Below the pieces are notes generated by a model. That model made no database searches. It saw only the letters and a list, made by a program, of their open reading frames with translations, and was not told the DNA's origin. From Chara braunii (taxonomy: Eukaryota; Streptophyta; Charophyceae; Charales; Characeae): a stretch of DNA of 22,500 nucleotides. The stretch spans positions 1,863,585 through 1,886,084 of the forward strand of contig BFEA01000068.1 in assembly GCA_003427395.1 (NCBI GenBank). The letters run 5' to 3'. Below, one piece after another: positions 7,061 through 16,729 of the stretch; within the stretch, counting starts at the first letter, position 1, and each line of letters begins with the position of its first letter. The translations under genes and the position numbers were made by a program.

Positions 7061-9685
7061 GGTCGAAAGTCGGTTCAACTAGCATGATGTCACCCTTGCA
7101 TAAAGCATTACCTGCCTTAGTGGTTTATTTATTCAAACCCTGGTGCTGTTTCGTTCCCCCCCTCCCACACCGAGCCTGGTGACCTACCTCACTTTTGTGC
7201 ATAACTGACCTTAGACGTTCCGGTTCTTAAGTTGCATTCTTCCCATCTGAGACAATCTCACTCCCAATGGAATGAAGGGACTTGCTTTTGTGACATATGG
7301 TTGTTTTATTTTTCAGCACGTAGGGATTTTGCCTTCATCAGTTTATGATGTTATATACTTTATTCCATTTTTTTGCTTATAGTTAGGATTCGTATATATA
7401 TCATTTGTTTTTCCTGATAATACATCACATGGACTCAACATTGAGTTTGCTATGGATCCTAAAGTCTTCAACTTTGTTGTTTGCAGAGTTCTTTATTTTA
7501 TAGATAATGTGCTTACAATTTTTGCGATTCACTAAAGGTGTAGGGACTGTGCAGCTGGACAATGACCACCCTGGTTTATCTGGGTCTATTTGGCTTTCCA
7601 TTGGTTCGACCCCTGAGACCAACCCGTCGACCTATTTCGACAAGTCGTTATTTCAGTCTCGTACCACCATTGGTACTGGTCCAGCCGCGTTCAGTTAGTC
7701 TGTTGAGGTATACCCCATCTATAGTATGTATTCTTCCTCATTCTTTATTATGAAGTTTTGGAGTAGGTGTGGTGTTTTGTCCTTGGCGGTGTTGTCTCTC
7801 TACCATTCAAGTTCATCTCCATTTCCACATTCTACCATTTTTCTTATCCAAGAGTACAAGATCTGCTTTTTCAACAACATCTTGTTACAAACGTCATCAA
7901 CCTTACTATGCCGCAAAGGTTTATCGATTATGTAACTCGAAGATGACAATTGTTGGTTACAAGTTTTCTTGCAATCAGAAGTTAACGGAGATGTCACATT
8001 CGCCTGCTTACTCGTAGCTTAATCGAAAACTTTATTCATGCAAGTTTTATGTAAGGATTCTCATCTATTGGTCATTATCAATTGGAAAACGAACGAAGAG
8101 GAAAACTTTCTCTCATAGTTCACAAAACAAGTGGAAATGCGCCTACTAGGTTTACTACTCACAACATAATAAGTCCTTTCAAACGAGGGAAAAGTTTGAT
8201 TCATGGGAACATAACTCTTGTTTCATTCTATCATGGATGCAAATGACATGCATTGGTTATCACTTTCGTGCAAGTGGAAGAGTTTAACGAGATTGTAACA
8301 TATATGCATTTGTTTATATGAAACAGTTGGATGAAAAAGTTGGCGTGAATATACATTCATTCATACAAAAGAAATATTGGAGATGAGTGTATAAATTTTT
8401 TATTCATTAACTCTGAATAAACATCGCAAAACGTTATACAAGGTTATATCAGTCATACAAAGTATTTTATTATCCAAGTACTGCATGAAAGCAAAGATCT
8501 CATAAAAATTGAAATTCATAAATCCACATATCGAGATAAGGAAACGGTGATTTCACTATACACCAACAATTGTATTGAAAAACTGTAATACACAACCACA
8601 AAAAGGGGGTTTCGAGGAACACGTCACCCCTCCTCTTATGCACGTACTACCCGTACTAACAACCATCATCTCATCATCGTCACCTGGATACCAACAATCC
8701 CCACCATCGTGCACTCAGTCACTCTGCCAACCCAACTTCTACTTCCATCTGCTCATATTTTTCATTCCTTCGTGCTATCTAACGCACAATTCAGCAAATT
8801 CGCAATCAACCTGTTAAAAATTCTTTACTGGCTAACCACCAGCTATCTAACCATTGCCCCAATCAAACTGACTGGTAACGTAAGAGAGAGCAAAGAAGAC
8901 TTGCTTGCGCGTTTTATAGTTGTAAAAAGGGAGGAACAGAGATTCATGAGGAAAGGTGAAGGAGAAGGAAGGAAAATATAATGTAGGAAGATCATATGGA
9001 TCCAAGGGGAGTGTTTGTAACCAATTGAACAATAGTGTGAAGGGATCACGGTTACTTTGCACACAACAATTTGATCTCTACAGTCACTCCAACTCGAAAA
9101 GATCCGCAAGGGTGCCGATGAAGACAGAAAACGACGTTACGAAACTTGAAGATGGCAAAGTAAGGACCAAATCTTAGATTCAATAAGATTAAGAAATATG
9201 AAAATGTGCGAAAGAGGGATCAAAAGAAAATTACGGTTGTTTAACATGGTGTGAAAAAATACGAAAATGAGCACTAAGAAAGTTATGCATGCAATGCGCA
9301 CGTGTAGTGGATATCTGCGTAAGAATGAAAAGGTATCAAAATAGTTAATTAAATTACGAGTGAAAGTTATACCTAATTGCTAAGAATTTTTTTTTAATTG
9401 AAAAGTTAAAAATAAATTCAGGCGTGTTTGCTAAGGCGCAGAAAAATCCAACATGGTTGTATTCCTATCGCGGCTAAGTGCAAAATAAATGGCTTAGCAT
9501 AAATTACAAGGATGATGACAAAATTGTATCAAATGATTCAAAATTAATATAGAATTCGAAAAATCGAGCCGTAGAGAAGTCTACCCATAACCAAAAAACT
9601 TCAAGGACGAGGCATACAAAACCATGTTGAATGCTTAAAACGGTAACTTAAAGATAATGTACAACCCATTTATAAAAAAAAATGA
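7060..9685. other. Low-repeat, AT-rich stretch without recognisable gene
   Basis: This is the least repetitive part of the window. All ORFs are under about 90 codons, with none in a recognisable family. A splice-acceptor-like sequence (pyrimidine tract then TTTTTCAG) ends near 7317, but no exon can be defined after it. Host introns, UTRs or old intergenic DNA remain possible. Confidence 0.4.
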
Positions 9686-9966
9686 CTCGGAGGCTAGGTT
9701 ACCAGCCGGACCGCCCGGGTCCCGGGTGGCCAACCCGTGCAAGGACCAGGGAAGGTCTCAAAAAAAAAAAAAAAAAAAAATCCACAAAAAACTATGTTAT
9801 GCAAAAAAATAAACTAAACAACTTTTGCCTCAGGGTCACATCAAAATTCTTTACCACATTTAGAATAAAAAATTATTTTTTATTTTTTTTTATTTTTTTA
9901 TTTCTTTTTGGCCCGGCGGGGCAAGTGGACCCGAACCACTCTGGTAGCCTAGCTCGGAGGGGTATA
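9686..9966. mobile_element. Convergent inverted pair of short A-tailed units
   Basis: The left unit begins CTCGGAGGCTAGGTTACCAG (9687-9706) and runs through CCCGGGTCC to an A run (about 9760-9780). The right unit, read on the minus strand, begins CTCCGAGCTAGGCTACCAG (from about 9960) and runs through TCGGGTCCAC to an A-rich stretch (about 9870-9909). The two face each other, with tails inside. This could be one element with inverted termini or two insertions of a short retroposon. Confidence 0.5.
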
Positions 9967-10724
9967 AAACTTTGTGAAACACAATAAGCTTGCACGTCAT
10001 GTATATAGTACACAGGGGGTTCCAAAAATATGCAATCTCCAGATTACACGAGACGAAGAAGAGGAGGGTGATTGCATAATAGCAGATATCAAGAAATCCT
10101 GCCAACCACCTATTTTATTATGATCATGGTCTTTCCTTTGAAGATTCCTTCAGGATGAATTATCTTATCCACATGAATCATATAACTTTGGTTTTTTATC
10201 AACTCAATTAGGCTAGGGTTTACCAAGGATCATCACTGACGTTTTATGACCTATGCTTGCGTAGGCGCCGTAGGGGGATAAGAAGAACAAATGTGAAAGG
10301 GAGGAGCGGATACAGGGATTTGGGGAAGGAACTGATCTTGATCATGTCCACTGCTCGAAATCTCAATCATAAAAGACGAACGATTATATCACATGGCCAT
10401 GTGCGATCTTCCAGGAATGTTATCCAGAAAAGATCAATAGAGATAGGGTAAAGTTTTCATCACATGTCATTGGGCATGGATCATCGACTCTCTTACATCT
10501 GTTGGAATCAGGGTCGTTGTTATACAATAAAAATCGATGAGATTAAACTATCTTGATGCCATGGAAAACAGAAGCATATTTATACGGAGAAAAAGAAAAT
10601 GAGAGTCGGGATTATGAATGTTCGTAGCAAAACGACGACTATCACGTTATCAATGGAAAGTTTTGGAAAAAATTGACTAATCATGATGAAAGTGTATACG
10701 AGGCGAAAGTTGTTTAAGTCGTAG
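9967..10724. other. Intergenic, no gene recognised
   Basis: AT-rich sequence with only short ORFs. The 64-codon Arg-rich ORF near 10257-10451 has no family resemblance and no ATG start. Confidence 0.4.
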
Positions 10725-11189
10725 AAAATCACAGGGCTTGCTCTATATGAGACGGAGACGAAGCTCGTGCCCGCGAAGATGGATATGAAGGGGAATGAGA
10801 TCAAGATCGACGTTGTGGGCGAAAAAATTCATCACAATAATAGGAGTAAAGAGGATCTATATTTGCACTTTAACTATGGGTGGGAGACACAAGGGATTTT
10901 CCTTGTTGTCGATATGAAGGAGCGTTGGGGTGGGGTATTTCTTGAACCGATGGAGAAGAAGAGGGAAGATGAGGGGATGAAGGTTCGATGGAAGGAATTG
11001 AAGGGGGAACATGGGGATGGCATTGCGTCTCATAAAAAGGGGAAGGACGGGGAGGGGTCTTGGAGGAGGAGAAGCAGGAGAGAAAAGAGTAAGAAGAAGA
11101 TTCTTCGGAAAGCCGTTGGACTCTTACGTGGTTGTCGAGAACCACCATTGTTGGTACGGCGGTTGAAGCCGATCGTCTCATATAAATAA
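10725..11189 (+). CDS. Uncertain hypothetical ORF, Lys/Arg/Glu rich
   Basis: A TAG at 10722 opens this frame, which then has no stop for 155 codons until TAA at 11187. The first internal ATG is at 10779. The product is highly charged, with a middle segment FNYGWETQGIFLVVDMKERW and a basic C-terminal part SWRRRSRREKSKKK. After the TAA the same frame stays open to 11372 and encodes a Cys cluster (CDHPSDCLGTNMCKEC). The plus-strand region is purine-rich, which alone lengthens ORFs. The minus strand is also open here, as a Ser/Pro-rich ORF. I recognise no domain. It could be an exon, a decayed TE ORF or chance. Confidence 0.2.
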   Translation, partial: KITGLALYETETKLVPAKMDMKGNEIKIDVVGEKIHHNNRSKEDLYLHFNYGWETQGIFLVVDMKERWGGVFLEPMEKKREDEGMKVRWKELKGEHGDGIASHKKGKDGEGSWRRRSRREKSKKKILRKAVGLLRGCREPPLLVRRLKPIVSYK

Positions 11190-11372
11190 TTGAATAGTAT
11201 GTACATAAAGTACTTTCCTGCAATGAAAGTCGATGCAGCGATGGTGTCAACCCCTGAAGAAGAGGTAGCAGAAGGTTGTGATCATCCATCAGATTGTCTA
11301 GGCACTAACATGTGTAAAGAGTGTCAGCAATTTGATGAAAAAAATATCGTACATTCGTGGATCATGATCTAA

Positions 11373-11805
11373 CGTCACTGACGTGGCACATTTTCTGGAG
11401 TCAATCTAAAGATTCTGAAATCATTTGTGACAAGGTTCACGTTCCACACCTAGATGCAAAACAACTAAACTTTTAAATCTAGTTATTCCTACCCCGTATG
11501 TCAAAACGCAATGTGAAACAAAGTGAAGGACAAATTGAGACAATTAGTTGTGATAAGATCTCAATGTAATCTCCTCAATATGAAGGAAAATATTAGAGCA
11601 ATGAGGAGAGTTGATGATAAAATGAAAGTTGGGAGGAAGGAAGAAGAAGGAGAGGAGAATGTAAGTAAAAAATTCAGATGGCATTGAACACAACGAAGAT
11701 CAAGATGAGAGAGATTAGAAGGATCAGGATATGGCGCCTCTTGCACATGATCTAGTATCGCTCTATATTGACCAATGACCGACATATAGGTCGGAGGTAC
11801 TACTG
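11373..11805. other. Intergenic, no gene recognised
   Basis: AT-rich sequence with a purine-rich stretch near 11580-11660. No supported features. Confidence 0.35.
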
Positions 11806-12162
11806 TCAGATGATCTCACTACTCGTTGTAGACGAGGCGTGCTCACGTAAGTCCTGGCGGATTGTTACTTGCTTGGATTGCACAAAGAGTTGAAGATCCC
11901 CACAAAAATCGGCGAAGAACCTAATCCTAGCCAAATAGTGTTTGGACACCAATATCCTATGGATCCCCAGTAAACTTTCGTAAAGGTTGAGATGGTGTCG
12001 TTGCGCAACGTTGATCTTGATGTCGGCGAAGAAACAACGATTGGTCTGGTGCTGAATACACTTCAGGAAGGCGTATGGAGCATCAAGATAGTTGATCTGT
12101 TGGAACCACAAACACTTATTGCACTTGAAGGAGTCTCGCTGAAATCTCCCACTAGTTAGTAA
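11806..12162 (-). CDS. Uncertain ORF on the minus strand (possible terminal exon or TE remnant)
   Basis: Read on the minus strand, the frame is open from about 12162 to a TGA at 11806, roughly 118 codons. It includes DSFKCNKCLWFQQINYLDA near its start. The first ATG-like context is at 12111 (TTG) rather than a true ATG. An AG dinucleotide just upstream could be a splice acceptor. The amino-acid composition is balanced rather than repetitive, unlike most ORFs here, and a CxxC pair is visible. I recognise no family. Confidence 0.22.
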   Translation of the reverse strand, partial: LLTSGRFQRDSFKCNKCLWFQQINYLDAPYAFLKCIQHQTNRCFFADIKINVAQRHHLNLYESLLGIHRILVSKHYLARIRFFADFCGDLQLFVQSKQVTIRQDLREHASSTTSSEII

Positions 12163-13330
12163 ACTAAACTTTCTGGTTCATGGCGAATGAGGAGGAGAAA
12201 AATGATCGAGAGGTGAAGAAAGAGAGTCAGGGTCGCAATCATGATCCTTTATTGAAAGAGACAAAGAATAACAAGTAGAAAGTGGCTCGGAAGAGGGAGA
12301 CAAGAATCATAAGTAAGAGACGTGACGAGCGATAGGAAGAGACTCAAGAGAGTTGTGACTTCCATCTACTTTGGACACTATCTAAATGGTGTTGGCGCCA
12401 GTAGAATCGAGTTCGACCATGGAAAAACAACTAGAGTACTTGGGAACCAGTATCTTGTCGCGAGCATGTTTCCTTACCGACACCATGATTCCAACATCTC
12501 TATTTCGGGCCTTGTTATTTCAGACCTGTACATCGTGGGTCAGTTACGTCATCCTCCGAGTCTATATCTTCTCAGCCGATATGGGAAAGGTTAATTCCGT
12601 AAGTTTCACGTACTGTTTTACATTGGTTTTCATTGAAGCTCGAGTATTACTACTCCTAGGTTAAGCGGAATGCCAAGCGTCCTGCATACCGATGCATGAA
12701 AAATTATTGGCCTGTGATTGAAAAAGGGTTATTAGGCTGATATATCATATTTACATTTATTTGGTACATCTGGCATGATGATGTCTATTATGTTCATACT
12801 GATACGTTGAAATGGACGAACCGCCTCAGTTGGGAATACCGTATTGGACGCCTTGGTCGGGGTCCGATCTTTGTCAACTGAAACGTCGCTCACCTTCGAT
12901 GCCCTCACTGTGTAAAAGACCCCTACTCATGGAAAAGGTCTGTCTATTTGCTTAAGTTATATTCTAAAATATCTATATTGGTCTAAAGGATATTTGTGTC
13001 ACTGAACTGGATTGGGTTAACTGACTTTAAAAGGAAAATATTTTTTAACTGTAAGAGATTTGGGAGTGTAAGAATAAAAGGGGTGGCAGTGAACATAGGG
13101 TTGACTTTGCGTGAATTCTGCAATGCGTTTTGATTTGTGCTCACATGTCAGTAAGAGATTGTTTATGCGAGAGATGGTTAACGGGTGCAAATATTTCCAT
13201 GTCTCCTTTCAGGCAGTTCAACCACTTTAGGTTACTACACTTTTGGATTGTGTGTGGATTTATACATGGGGTTGTCTGAAACCGCCTTGAAGTTCAGACA
13301 GTTCAGCCACTTAAGGTTGATCCATTGCAA
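12163..13330. other. Intergenic, no gene recognised
   Basis: Two overlapping plus-strand ORFs of about 90 codons (12322-12664) show no motif. A possible acceptor (CTTGTTATTTCAG) ends near 12521. Nothing further is supported. Confidence 0.35.
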
Positions 13331-13332
13331 AT

Positions 13333-13700
13333 GGTGGGATGGGGGTACTTGAAACCCCTTTCAGAAGCTTCAGCCATTTCAGCGGTTTCAGGTCCCTACC
13401 TGAAATTCCTGAAATGTCCTGAAGTGGTTGAAGTTTCTCAAAGGGGTTTCAGGTACCCCCATCCAACAATTTGGATGGGGGTACCTGAAACCCCGTTTAG
13501 AAGCTTCAGCCACTTCAGCGGTTTCAGGTCCCCACCTGAAATTCATAAAATAACATGAAGTGGCTAAAAAAACAGGCAAAAAAAAAAAAAAAAACCCATA
13601 AAACTTGTCCTGCNAAGCACCCGAAACTTCTGAAATGACCTGAAGTGTCTTCAGGTCATTTCAGCGGTTTCATACCACTTCAGAATCTTTCATTCTGAAA
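13333..13700. repeat. Palindrome array built on CCTGAAA/TTTCAGG and CCACTTCAG
   Basis: A ~130-bp imperfect palindrome (about 13337-13466) is followed by a second, related one in direct orientation. AAGCTTCAGCCA recurs at 13365 and 13501, a period of 136. Between them GGTTTCAGGTACCCCCATCC and its exact reverse complement flank a short loop (about 13444-13495). Further on, CTGAAATGACCTGAAG (13630-13645) pairs perfectly with CTTCAGGTCATTTCAG (13649-13664). TTTCAGGT/ACCTGAAA pairs lie inside each unit. One N is at 13614. The short ORFs over it are artefacts of the repeat. Confidence 0.85.
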
Positions 13701-13706
13701 TTTCAG

Positions 13707-14284
13707 GTGGTCGTTAACCGCGAGTGGTTTATGCCCTTCTCAATGGAAATACTTCTATTGGTAAACTTAGGTTCGTCAAGGCTCGACCAAAACACTTTGA
13801 CGAAGAGTAACTTTTGTATACTTAGTTTGGATTATAAATTTTTCCTTTTTTCGATATTGAATAAATTATTGAAACGTCGAAGACCCCTTGGATTTGATGT
13901 TCTTTGAAAGACCAACATTCGCTCGTTTCACCGTTCCGTGCAAGGTGTCATTGTCACATGTGGGATGATGGAGGGACTTGGGTGATCTAGGAGGTGTGTG
14001 GGCCTGCAGCTCATTAACAACTTTGTGATTCTGTTCCGACCAATTTGGCATCATCTCTGGAATGCTCTTTTATAATTTCATTTGGATTTGGCGTGCGCAA
14101 CATCTGTCCTACGGCAACACGTCGGGTTAGTACCTAAGCGGTTGGTCCAAGTTCTTTACACTTATTGGGACAATTGGAAATTGGTTCAAAACTGTGTAGC
14201 ATCGCGTTTGGGCTCGGTGACAAAACTCAAACGCTCGGTAATGAGCTTGAATGTGACCCAAAATTGGCCAAGCCCGAACATTTT
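13707..14284. other. Intergenic, no gene recognised
   Basis: Only short ORFs with no recognisable motif in either strand. Confidence 0.4.
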
Positions 14285-14319
14285 TGATAGTATTATTATT
14301 ATTATTATTATTATTGTTA

Positions 14320-14398
<79 letters not shown>

Positions 14399-14401
14399 TA
14401 T
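14285..14401. repeat. (TTA)n microsatellite
   Basis: About 115 bp of TTA repetition with a few single-base interruptions. Confidence 0.96.
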
Positions 14402-14450
14402 ATAGGGGTTGGGGAGGTCTGGGGGGCCATTGCCCATCACTCCTGAACAT

Positions 14451-14464
14451 ACACACATGCACAC

Positions 14465-14524
<60 letters not shown>

Positions 14525-14566
14525 AAACTGGGGGTCTTTTTTTTTCTTTTTTTTTTTTTTTTTTTT
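14451..14566. repeat. (AC)n microsatellite followed by poly(T)
   Basis: An AC tract at 14451-14520 with GC and TGC interruptions near its start, then 16 bp of unique sequence and a T-rich run at 14537-14566 with one C. Confidence 0.96.
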
Positions 14567-14574
14567 GTGCTTGA

Positions 14575-14650
14575 CCGAACGTGTTCGGTTCCCGCTTGGC
14601 CGAGCGTCCAAACATGTTTGGATGCTCGGTAGGCCACCAAACATGTTCGG
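14575..14650. repeat. Three spaced 14-bp palindromes, CCRAACRTGTTYGG type
   Basis: CCGAACGTGTTCGG (14575-14588), CCAAACATGTTTGG (14608-14621) and CCAAACATGTTCGG (14637-14650) are spaced about 33 and 29 bp centre to centre. The middle one sits in a 30-bp inverted repeat CCGAGCGTCC..GGATGCTCGG (14600-14629). Confidence 0.8.
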
Positions 14651-15082
<432 letters not shown>

Positions 15083-15600
15083 AAAAAATGAACAACTCAG
15101 AGTCTACAGCTATGTACTTGTATTCAAACGTGCGCCTGGATATTTGCGACCCCGCCAGCCATTGCGCCCCACACAATGTCGCGGGCCCAACAGGAATAGC
15201 GTTTTCCCCACATTGGCAGTTGGGCCTCACGGGAGCTTTGCGCGAGAACCGGCTTACACTTTAATAAGAGTATAGACGAAGGTAAATACCTGCACATTGG
15301 GCGGAAGGTGTAGCAAGTGGAGGGAGTGTGATTTTGGTTCAACAGGGCTCTAAATTGACCCCGGCCCGCCATAGGGGTGGTATCGGTCTGTGATTTCCTT
15401 CAACGAGTTTATCCGTCAGATTAGATAGGTCTGCTAATTTGCTTCGGAGTAGAATTACATTTGTAGATTAATTGCATGCAGATGGTGATTAGTTAGAGAG
15501 CCTTTGCCTAGCGGAGGCAGTGGAGTAGGTTCTTGTTTTTTAGGAGGCGGGTTCTGGCCGGTGGCCTTTGCGCCCTCTGACGGGATGTTTTTGCTTTTGG
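15083..15600. other. Intergenic, no gene recognised
   Basis: GC-richer sequence at about 15130-15380, then T/G-rich. No motif-bearing ORF in either strand. Confidence 0.4.
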
Positions 15601-15706
15601 GAGGTTTTTCTAGGCTTGAGGCAGTTTTAGGGTTGTGAGATTTCTTTAGGCCTGTGGCAACTGTTCTATTTGTTTTGGGGTAGTGAGGTTTCCCAGGCCG
15701 ATGGCA
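15601..15706. repeat. Three spaced copies of a 22-23-bp motif (GAGRTTTYYYYAGGCYKRWGGCA)
   Basis: Copies lie at 15601-15623, 15637-15659 and 15685-15706, separated by T/G-rich spacers. They lie about 1 kb upstream of the reverse-transcriptase ORF. Any functional link is speculative. Confidence 0.55.
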
Positions 15707-15946
15707 TTTTTTCCTTTTCCAGGATTGGGAGTTATCAGGACATCCGTCTGGTTTTGGCCATTTCTGTCTCTGGAGATACTCCGACGCTGTCCACCGATGA
15801 TGGGCAGCGGTCCCAGTCTATTCCTTCCGCTCTTTCTGGGTTGTTTGTTGAGGATTCCCAGCCTCTCCTTTTTTTTTTGTTTTTTTTTTTTAAAAAAAAG
15901 GGCTACGGTCTTGAGACATCATCATTGAGCTCACCGGCCTCAGGCA

Positions 15947-16310
15947 ATTTTTTTTTATAATTATTATTATTATTATTTATTTATTTTTTGGGAAAAATGC
16001 AATTACTTATATCAACAAGAAGAGGCCGAAGACCTCACAATTCAACCCGGGGGTATCTGACAGCATCAGCCAACTTAGCTTATAGGCATTTGCCTGCGGA
16101 ACCCAACACTACCGAGTTCCCATCATCTAATTCAGATCTTGAACTGATCTATGATTGCCTGCGAGCCCCATTACTGTACTGACTACCGGTAGCCAGCTTA
16201 CAACACCAGCTGGTAGATTTATCCAAGGTTTAAGTTATAGTAGAGCAAGATTGAACCTGCTTTCCTATTTGGTTGAAGTATTAAAACTTTGAATAGCAGG
16301 TTGCCACAGA
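15947..16310 (-). mobile_element. 3' end of a plant-type LINE (minus strand)
   Basis: On the minus strand the sequence runs through GAGGTCTTCGGCCTC (a small hairpin), then TTCTTGTTGATATAAG and GCATTTTTCCC, into an A-rich tail with TAA units (about 15947-15990 on the plus strand). A hairpin with TTCGG followed by CTTCTTGTTAATAT-like sequence and an A tail is typical of plant non-LTR 3' ends, from general knowledge. No RT domain is seen upstream, so the copy would be 5'-truncated. The upstream limit is a guess. Confidence 0.4.
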
Positions 16311-16318
16311 TATTTCAC

Positions 16319-16319
16319 A

Positions 16320-16346
<27 letters not shown>
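16319..16346. repeat. Poly(A) run
   Basis: About 28 A residues. Possibly the tail of a retroposed fragment. Confidence 0.9.
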
Positions 16347-16351
<5 letters not shown>

Positions 16352-16666
16352 TTGACCCGAAGCCAGTGAGGAGCAGTTGCTAGTACCTACTTTCCCCCAA
16401 CTAAGCTATCTACACTCTGCTAAGTCAGGGACTATACGATCAGGGCGCAAAGGACCAAGATCTGGTCCGGAACCTACCAACACCCTCTTAAACCACCACT
16501 ACCCCCGCTGTCATAAATTTGGGGGACCACCGCGTCCCTACAGAACCGAGTGTACCTGGTACGTGTGTGTGTGGGGCACTCTTACTAACTAAAGGTAGAC
16601 CCCACCGAGTGCCCTCGTACCGGGCCACCTAAGACAACCTATCCTCCCTCTTTTTTTTTTTTTTTT
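16347..16666. other. Non-coding stretch bounded by poly(A) and poly(T)
   Basis: No coding ORF is supported. It ends in a 16-base T run at 16651-16666, immediately before the retroelement reading frames. A weak pol III A-box-like sequence is on the minus strand at 16396-16408. Confidence 0.45.
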
Positions 16667-16729
16667 AAAGATAGTTCAGGGTGTTGTAGAGGTTGTAACA
16701 GCACTCTTGAGAAGTGTAAGAACTAGGGA

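Noticed and set aside
7317-7345. Splice-acceptor-like TTTTTCAG and, on the minus strand, CTGATGA resembling a hammerhead core
   Set aside because: No GAAA with matching helices I and III follows the CTGATGA. No exon can be defined after the acceptor-like site.
11254-11275. CTGAAGA as a second hammerhead candidate
   Set aside because: There is no helix II closed by GAAA and no helix I pairing around it.
10548-12111. Apparent inverted homology between 10548-10830 (plus) and 11990-12100 (minus): NYLDA and DIKI(D/N)V words
   Set aside because: The two matching words are about 250 bp apart on one strand and about 90 bp on the other. Matches of this size are expected by chance in 22 kb.
16347-16415. 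Possible tRNA on the minus strand: A-box-like TAGCTTAGTTGGG and B-box-like sequence before a T run
   Set aside because: The B box is poor (GGGTCAAAGTTC) and no acceptor or T stem closes. At best it is a SINE fragment.
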